Origin: Manihot esculenta
Taxonomy: Eukaryota > Streptophyta > Magnoliopsida > Malpighiales > Euphorbiaceae
Assembly: GCF_001659605.2 (NCBI RefSeq)
Contig: NC_035162.2
Location: 31,934,153 to 31,998,152, forward strand
DNA: 64,000 nucleotides
Reading direction: 5' to 3'
Positions 56,677-64,000 of the stretch are shown here, in pieces; position 1 is the first letter of the stretch, and every line of letters starts with the position of its first letter. A program made the position numbers and the translations under genes. A model generated the notes under the pieces. That model made no database searches. It had not been told where the DNA came from and saw only the letters and a list, made by a program, of their open reading frames with translations.

Positions 56677-58950
56677 TGTAATACCCGGCTAGACTCCGGT
56701 CTCTAAATTCCTACCGTTCGGTGGAATCTCGAATGTCGGAAACCTCTAGAAGGGTAAAATCATATTTTTATAAAATGTTTTAATGTATTTTATGATTTTA
56801 AGTATGAAAGAAAATGAGTTTTTTTCATGGAAACAGCCTTGGAGGAAGACCCAGGTTTGGCCGCCGAACCTCAAGTTCGGCTGCCGAACATGCATGCCTT
56901 TCGGGAGTGCTTTAGGCCCCCGAAGGCATGAGTGAGGGAAGTCCAGGTTCGGCCGCCGAACATGACATGCATGCGGAGGCACGTTAAGCCATCGAAAGTG
57001 GCCTGGCCAGCCACCTATAAAGGGGTCTCCATGTCTGAACGGGTGAGTTTTTCTTCCCGTTTTCGGCCAAGGTGAGTTCTCCGCTGTCCCTCATCGATTT
57101 TGAGCTTCTTCCTTCGAATCTTCATGATTTTTTTATGAGTTTTCACTTGGTTTGAAGATATTTGACCAAAAGAGCAAGTTTTGAAGCTTGGAGACCAAAG
57201 AGTTGATTTCTCCCCATCTCCAAGTTAGGATCGTCTTTCCTCTCGATCTTCAAGAGGTAAGCTTAGATCCGACCTTTCTTGTATGTTTTAAACAAGTTTT
57301 ATGAAGATCTATGGGGTAGAAATGTATGATTAGGTTTATGTTGAGTTTTTGGTTTATGTTGTGTTTATGGACAATGTGGGTTGTTTATGCATGTTTGATG
57401 TGTTGTAATTGGGGTTTAGGATAGTTTGAGACCCCTATATGCTTGTTGGCTTGAGTTTGCTTGTTGTAGAATAGGTAAATGCATGTGTGATTGGATTGGG
57501 AGGTTTTTATGCATGAAGAGGCTGAGTTTTGTCCATGGGAAGAACTCAGGTTCGGCAGCCGAAGGCTCTTTCGGCCGCCGAACCTGCCTGTGGAGGCCAG
57601 CTTTCGGCTGCCGAAACCCTGTCCCCGAAAGTGGACTTTCAGCTCTGGAGGAGAGATTCGGCCGCCGAAGGTGCCGCCGAACATGCATGAGTTTCGTCTC
57701 TGGAGGGAACCTTCAGCCGCCGAAAGTGCCGCCGAAGGTGCATGACTATCGTCTCTGGAGGGACTTTCGGCCGCCGAACCTGCCGCCGAAAGTGCCCTGT
57801 TCAACCCTCCTTTGCATGATTCCTATGATTGTTTTAAGGTGTTTTAGGGGGTTTTTGGGGAGTATTTTAGAGTCATGTTCTAGTATGTTTGGTCCCTTAT
57901 TTAAGTCCACCTGTGTAGGTTCGGACCCGAGGAATCGAGGGCCTCAGCAGTGAGTCGGCTGTTTCAGAGTCTTGTCAGAGCTAGCCTAAGGTGAGTAGAA
58001 TGACTCTTTACGTTTTTAAGCAAATAATGAAGGTTTTAGCATGATTCACGCATCATGAATGCCATGAGATATATTAGGTTGTTTGCATTAGAATTCACGA
58101 ATATGTTGCATTGCATATTATGTTGTTGATGTGGATGAATGTTGAGTGATCCTCTAGCCCTCGTATGAAATGATATGGTATGATATGATGATGATACGAT
58201 ATGAAAGTCCAGGAAGACCCATTCTACGTCCCTGGCACTATGTAAGAGAAAGGCCAGGAAGACCCATTCTACGTCCCTGGCACATTGGAATGTTATGACA
58301 TGATATGTAAGGGAAAGACCAGGACCCATTCTACGTTCTGGCACTATTGGATTATGTAGAGGGCTATTGGTGACAAGTTCATCCTTAATTTGATTTGTTT
58401 GTGATGTGATGCATTTCATGAAAGCATGGACTTTAAATTTAATGTTTTACTATTCTGCTCACTGGGCTCTAGTAGCTCACCCCATTTTCCTAATCCCCCA
58501 GGTTTGCAGGTACGGGATAGGCCAGGAGGTCAAGAAGAGTAAAGTTATGTTATGTAATAGTTAGATGTGGACATGATGAAATGTAAAGTATTGAATAGTT
58601 ATGTAATGTAATAGTGTTGTTGAGGATAGAATTGTGTTTGACCCCAGTATGTTGTTAATCCCTTTTGAGTACATGATTTTAGTGATGTTTTATGTAGACC
58701 AAACTTAATGCATGTTATGTTACCCCATTGGAGCATTGTTGAGGACTCCAGTGTGGGGTTAATGATTATGTTTATGTTTAATGCATGCACAGGTTGAGTT
58801 TGGTGAATTAATGAAAAGAAAAGTTCAAAATTTTTATGTATGGGATTAAACAAGTATACAGGATGTATGTTTGGCTTGCTACGGGTCCCGGCGGCCTTAA
58901 GCCGATCTGGATCCTAGCGCCGGTAGCGGTCTGGTTTCCGGGTCGTTACA
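56677..58950 (+). repeat. 3' LTR of A-el6
   Basis: 2274 bp. TATA 57016-57022, first array 56853-56966, second array 57549-57790, minisatellite variants 58206-58344. Ends GGTCGTTACA; then the taagg duplication. Confidence 0.95.
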
Positions 58951-59979
58951 TAAGGTTTGATGACTAAACTAGAATTAAAAATAGCAAAGTAAAGCAAGTA
59001 ATAAAGTAAAGAGAATTCAATAATGAGAAAAGCTCTAGTTGAAGAGTTGGATCCACTTTAGTTGTTGGGATTGATCATTGATGCTTATATCCTTTTATTT
59101 GATTCAATAAATTAGTTATGAAGGTGGAAGACGCTTCTCATCTCCATATCCCTCCTTAAGCATAGGTTAATTAGGGAATGTCCTCTAATTAATCACTAAT
59201 CAACAAGTTGCCAAGGAATGTCTTTGGGCCTTTGGCATCTAACAACTGTTAATTGCATTAAGAAATAGAGAGACCTAATTCTAGCTATCCAAACGTATGG
59301 TGATATTGCTAGATTATGCAATTTCTTAGGGTTTTATATAAGGGTTACTTGTGTTTGAATAATTCAAGCAATTACGGACTTCAAACTATCCAAACTAACA
59401 AATTATTACTTTGCAATCAAGATTTAATGGGCCCTATTGATCTAAATAACAAAGTAACAATAGAATTAAGCATCAAATTGCATAAATATTGATAAATAAA
59501 AGATTAACATAATATGTTCAGATCTCCCAATCCATAAACAACTAAGGTTTCACCTAATCTTCAACTAGAAATAAGGGTTTCAGCCACTCATAGTTGAAAC
59601 AAACATAAAAGAAAAGAAAGAAAGCAAGAAAAAGGAAGAAGAAGAGCCGGCTAGTGCGGCTGGAGGTGCGCGAGGCTGCTAGCCTTGATTCCCAAGATTG
59701 GAGATCCAAAGATGGAGATATATTTGATTGCTGGTTTGCTATCTATTTATAGATGAAGGGCTGCCCTAGTTTCCTTGTTTGGATTGGACTCCTTTTCCAA
59801 TTGGAGTTGAATTCTTGGAAGGTAATTGTATATTGATGAGATTTGGCTTCCTAAATATGTGGGATTGAGCATTGAAGTACCTTGAAGGGTTGCTGAGCTG
59901 TCCTCACGTGTTTGGTATGAAGAAGACTTCTTGAAGATTCAAAATTTGAATTTCTCGCAATCTGCTGGTGCAAGTGCTA

Positions 59980-60164
59980 TTTGCCCGGGTTGTTTGGGCA
60001 AACAGCTCGGGCAAACAGTCTATCTTCCCTTCTGTCTGTGCACTGCTTTTGTCTTGCTGGTCTGTTTGCCCAATCTGTTTGGGCAAACAGTCTGGTCAAA
60101 CAACATATTATTCTTCTCCCGTTTCAGCTATAACTTGGATTTGGGCAAATGGACTTGGGCAAAC
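59980..60164 (-). repeat. Cluster of GTTTGCCCA/TGGGCAAAC hairpins in B4 LTR
   Basis: Copies at 59980-60018, 60064-60089 and a half-copy at 60143-60164 with the same spacer pattern as in B2. Here they are inside the LTR, whereas in B2 they are in the internal 3' region. Confidence 0.78.
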
Positions 60165-60334
60165 CAGCTTGTTCTCTTTTGCTAACTTTTGGGCAGTTTT
60201 AAGGTCATTTTTACCAAATTGCCCTTTTTACACCATTTTATGCAAAATAAGATTAAAACCACAAAATTAGGTAGAAAATGTGTAAATTAACATAAATAAT
60301 AATATAGAAAATGGGTCTAAATGTGGCTCTATCA

Positions 60335-61082
60335 AATACCCCCCACACCTAGCTCTTTGCTTGTCCTCAAGTAAATAGACTTAGTCAAACAAGCTCTCTT
60401 TGCTATTTGATCCTTTATTTCCACATAAGCTCTTACCCTAGACCCTTACTTTGAAGCATTGCAGTGAAAAGTGTATGCACCTAAGGTCACTTTCCTCTTT
60501 TTCTTGTCTCACTTTACCTACCATGGTTAGTATTTGTTTTCCTCAAGAGAGAGATTATACATGCACATATTATTGTTTAGTTTAGACTCTTTCTAGCTTT
60601 CGAAGTGACTTGCCCTTTATCTGAAGCACTTTACTTTTTATTCAGCTTTTTGCACTTTTATCCTTACCTGAAAAAGTCACCAACGTTTTGACGTGAAGGT
60701 ATATATTGGTGATACCCACCCCAAGTTACTCAGTTGGTCACTTGTCCAAGTGGCTACTAGCTCTGTTCATAGTTTTTGACCATTGGAATAGTTTTTATTT
60801 TGTGCTTTTGAGGTCTTTGCTTTTGCTGAATTTTTTTTTCTCAGTGATTGGGCAAATAACCACCAATTGCTAAAATAAGTCATATTTCTTTATTCACACA
60901 TCCTTTATTATTCTCTCTAATGAGTAATGTCATATATTTTTTACCATGGCAAGCTCAAAGATTCAATTCAAGAGAAAATTCCCAAAAATGAATACAACTC
61001 ACTGCAAGTGATTCAACTTAGGTTTAAAGGGTCATCACGTCAATGGGGTCATGGAAAGAAAGCTCATTCAATATAGTCTATG
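60335..61082 (-). other. 3' non-coding region and polypurine tract, B4
   Basis: Starts (plus strand) AATACCCCCCACACCT, the complement of the tract, then the RGGA stem-loop (60356-60375) and AT-rich sequence matching 40480-41045 of B1 in reverse. Cut at 61083 by B5. No coding motif. Confidence 0.78.
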
Positions 61083-62653
61083 TGATAGAGTATAATCTAG
61101 ACCATTTTATCATGATGATATTGATGTTAATTTACACTTTTTCTGTCTAATTTTGTGATTTTAATCTTATTCTGCAGAAAATGGTGTAAAGAGACAATTT
61201 GGTGAAAATGCTCCTAAAACTGCCTAAAATGGAGCAAAGGAAAGCAAGCATGCCAAGTGCACCTTGAAAGGAGCCAAATAAGGAAAGCAATTTGAAATTC
61301 AAATTTTAAATCCTTAAGAGAATTCAAAATCCAAAATCAAAATTCAGCTCATTAAGGAAAGTGCTAAATAAGAAAAGTGCTAAATAAGGAAGGTTGCAAA
61401 CAAGGAAAGTGCAGAGCAGTTTAAAATTCAAATATTCAAGAATCCCTTTTCCTTATTTAAGAAGCCAAATTTTTAGAAGATGCACATTCAAATTTGAAAT
61501 TTAAATTCAGCTTGTCAAAGAAGCCAAAGAATACACACATGCCACCTCAAGTCATGCACATTCAAAATTCAAAATTCAATAGGAGGCTCCACCTCATTAA
61601 TGCAAGGATATGGGCGGCATGGGCAACTCCTGGGCAGCAACTTAACAACTTGGATAGCAAGTAAGGACCTAGGGCAACACTTTCAACTATAAAAAGACAC
61701 ATAAGGAGCTTCCCCATGCTTTTTCTACTCTCCCTTGGATACACATACGGGATTGCAAGTGGCACCATCTCTTCTTCTTCCTTTCTTTATTTTCTTATTT
61801 TGTTTCAGCCATGAGTGGCTGAAACCTTTTATTCTAGTTGAAGATTAGGTGATACTATGGTTGTTTTATGGATTGTGAGATCTGAACATAAATTGTTTAT
61901 CTTTTGGTTATTCAATATTTGTGCAATTGCATGCTTGATTCCATTATTACTTTGTTATTATGATCAATGTGGCCACTTGATTCTTGATTGCAAGGTAATA
62001 TATTGTTAGTTTGAATAATTTTGAGTCCATAATTGCTTGGATTGTTCAAACATAAGAACACTTGGTGTAAAAACTAAGGTAGTTGCATAATCTAGCAATA
62101 TCACCATGCGCTTGGGTAGCTAGGATTAAATCTCTCTATTTCTTAATGCAATCGACAGTTGTTTTGATGCCTAAGGTCCAAGGACGTTCCTTGGCAACTT
62201 GTTGATTAGTAATTGATTAGAGGACATTCCCTAATTAATTTAGGCTTAAGGAAAGACATGGTGGTGAGAAGCGTCTTCCATCTCCATAACTAATCTATTT
62301 AATCTATCAAGGGAAACTAAGTATGAATGATCAATCCCAACAACTGAAGTGGATCCAATTCTTCAACTAGATCTTTCTCATTATTGAAATCTCTTTATTT
62401 TATTATTCGCTTTATTTTATTGCTTTCAGCATTAGATCAATTCAATCAATCTCAAAACCCCCTTTTTACTTTTATTGCACTTTATTTTTATTTTGCTTTC
62501 AGTTTACTTTCAGTGTGTTCTCTTGGTCTTGATAAGGAAGATAGGTAAGTTCTCAATTCCCTGTGGATTCGATCCTTTCACCACTATCTGCAGTTGTAAA
62601 ATTGTTGATAACTAAAAAGAATATTTTTAACCGGCTTCGACAACCGCGAGTCA
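61083..62653 (+). repeat. 5' LTR of B5
   Basis: 1571 bp, TGATAGAGTATAA...CAACCGCGAGTCA, TATAAAA box at 61688-61694. The primer site follows after 5 bp. Confidence 0.9.
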
Positions 62654-62658
62654 AAAAT

Positions 62659-62676
62659 TGGCGCCGTTGCTGGGGA
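62659..62676 (+). other. Primer binding site (Asp tRNA type), B5
   Basis: TGGCGCCGTTGCTGGGGA, one base from the TGGCGCCGTTGCCGGGGA site usual in Athila-type elements, where it is taken to pair with aspartate tRNA. Confidence 0.88.
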
Positions 62677-62704
62677 ATTGATTTAACTTGTTTATTTTTC
62701 TTTC

Positions 62705-62901
62705 ATGATTAGATCTGGACTCAAGGACACTCTGCCTTACGATCCATAAATTGAGCGCACAATCAGGAGACTAAGTAAACAAGTCACCACCGAATCTGCA
62801 TTTGAAGAACCTGCCATCGCAGAACTGATTCATGGCTAAGGTAAGTACATCTACTCTCTCTTCGCAAATCTCTGAACTAACCTCTGTTGTGAGAAGTGAT
62901 G
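62705..62901 (+). pseudogene. gag start with internal deletion, B5
   Basis: ATG at about 62706 (MIRSGLKDTLPYD), stop, then IERTIRRLSKQ, a pattern seen at the gag start of Athila elements. From about 62838 the sequence instead matches B1 gag near 6202-6262 (GTAAGTACATCTACTCT), so the middle of gag is missing. It ends at the B6 LTR. Confidence 0.65.
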
Positions 62902-64000
62902 TGACTCGCGGTTGTCGAAGCCGGTTAAAAATAACCTTTCCGATTATCAACAATATTTTCTACTGTAGATAGTGGTAAAGGATCGAAACCACAGAGAATT
63001 GTAAACTTACCAACCTTCCTTATCAAGACCAATAGAATGCACTGAGAACGAATAAACTGAAAGCAAGTAAAATAAAAGTGCATGTAAAGTAAAATGGGGG
63101 GTTTGAGATTGATTTGATTTAACAACTACTGAAAGCAATTAAATAAGTGATTAATTAAATAAAAGATAAATCTAATATGAGAAGAGTCTAGTTGAAGAGA
63201 TTGATCCACTTTGGTTATTCGGATTGATCATTGAAACTTATGTTCCTTAGGTTGATTCAATAGATTAGTTATGGAGATAGACGCTTCTCACCACCATGTC
63301 TCTCCTTATGATTAAATCAATTAGGCAACGTCCTCTAATTAATTACTAATTAACAAATTACCAAGGAACGTCCTTGGGCCTTAGTCATCAAACAATTGTT
63401 AATTGCATGAAGAAAGAGAGAGATCCAATCCTAACTACTCAAACGCATGAGATGTTGTTAGATCATACAATTCCTTAGTTATTACACCAAGTGTACTTAT
63501 GTTTGAATAATTCCAACAATTACGGACTAAAAATTATCCAAACTAACAATTAATTACCTTGCAATCAAGAATCAAGTGGCCAATTTGATCAAAACAACAA
63601 AGTAATAATAGAAATCAAGCATGAACTGTATGAATATTGAATAACCAAAAGACAAACAATGTGTGTTCAGATCTCACAATCCTTTAAACAACCTTAGTTT
63701 CAACCAATCTTCAACTAGATAAAAAGGTTTCAGCCACTCATGGCTGAATCAAAACCAAAAATAAAAGAAAGGTAGAAGAAGATGGAGCCGGATGATAGTC
63801 TTGCGCCAATGGTGTTGCAAAAACGTGGAGAGAGTCTGGAGAGCTTGGTGGCTGGCTTTGTGTACCTTTTTATAGAGTTTAGGTGCTGTCCTTGATTCCT
63901 AATTAGTGAAGAGGCTGCCCAAGATGCTGCCCATGTGCAACTTGCTGCCCAAGTTGTTTCAAATAGACATTAAGAACGTAATGATAATATGGACTAAAAT
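62902..64000 (-). repeat. B6: Athila-like LTR, runs past the window end
   Basis: Starts TGACTCGCGGTTGTCG and follows B3 and B7, with the TAGATAGTGG block (62965 on) and GGAACGTCC (63364). Whether it is solo or part of an element cannot be told here. Confidence 0.87.

Larger units (their letters stand above)
48893..58950 (+). mobile_element. A-el6: full-length chromovirus with many lesions
   Basis: 10058 bp, plus strand, flanked by taagg (48888-48892, 58951-58955). LTRs are 48893-51199 (2307 bp) and 56677-58950 (2274 bp) and differ at clearly more places than those of A-el2 or A-el4, so it is older. The internal region keeps the standard gene order but has two frameshifts, several stops and a 106-bp insertion. 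Confidence 0.96.
48721..60334 (-). repeat. 3' LTR of B4, split by A-el6
   Basis: Segments 48721-48892 and 58956-60334, about 1551 bp joined. Begins TGACTGTGCAG (others TGACTCGCGG) and ends GCTCTATCA. A purine tract of the other strand (CCCCCCACACCT) follows at 60338-60350, so this is the 3' LTR of a minus-strand element. A-el6 lies between taagg duplications. Confidence 0.9.
61083..62901 (+). mobile_element. B5: plus-strand Athila-like 5' end, internally deleted and cut by B6
   Basis: 5' LTR, primer site, gag start, then a deletion that joins to the middle of gag, then a B6 LTR at 62902. It entered the 3' non-coding region of B4 in the opposite orientation, as B1 did in B2. Confidence 0.82.

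Overview
This is a plant nuclear window, very probably eudicot pericentromeric or other transposon-rich heterochromatin. I cannot name the species. Apart from an unassigned stretch at about 4569-5935, essentially all of the 64 kb is LTR retrotransposon, layered by insertion into insertion. No intact host gene, tRNA, rRNA or bacterial-type feature was found.

Two Ty3/gypsy lineages dominate. Family A is a Tekay/Del-type chromovirus: gag with CCHC knuckles, protease, RT with FIDD, RNase H, integrase and a C-terminal chromodomain. Its LTRs are 2.0-2.3 kb and run TGTAATACCCGG...GTTACA, and its primer site matches initiator-Met tRNA. Copies are A-el1 (minus, 1-4190, cut by the window edge), A-el2 (minus, 6676-16201), A-el3 (minus, 16874-39351), A-el4 (plus, 17285-26079), A-el6 (plus, 48893-58950) and solo LTRs at 31946-33992 and 45105-47300. 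Family B is Athila-like: a DLGAS protease, a primer site matching the Asp-tRNA type, and LTRs running TGATAGAGC...GAGTCA. It is present as B1 (plus, broken between 5936 and 42633), B2 (minus, 42634-48720), solo LTRs B3 (43724-47765) and B7 (34479-36227), B4 (minus LTR 48721-60334 plus 3' leader), B5 (plus, 61083-62901) and B6 (minus LTR from 62902). A short Copia LTR lies at 4336-4568.

The nesting can be read from 5-bp target duplications. A-el2 (aaatg) and A-el3 (tcaga) both sit in B1. A-el4 (atgtc) sits in the left LTR of A-el3. The solo LTRs at 31946 (cctca) and 34479 (agcat) sit in the gag of A-el3. B1 sits in B2. B3 (cttct) sits in B2, and the solo LTR 45105-47300 (gaatg) sits in B3. A-el6 (taagg) sits in the LTR of B4. 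The LTR pairs of A-el2 and A-el4 differ at only about seven bases each by eye, so family A was active recently, yet every copy carries stops, frameshifts or rearrangements and none looks autonomous.

The most interesting signals are in the non-coding parts. A stem-loop with an RGGA loop stands just before the polypurine tract in both lineages. Arrays of the palindrome TTCGGCGGCCGAA (containing GCCGCC, the GCC-box core) lie just upstream of the LTR TATA box and again inside a possible leader intron. A minisatellite bounded by CCAGG and CCTGG occupies a second possible intron. Family B carries GTTTGCCCA/TGGGCAAAC hairpins. There is also a 106-bp LTR-end insertion with its own target duplication lying in frame in an integrase gene, and a chromovirus copy whose gag has been inverted.
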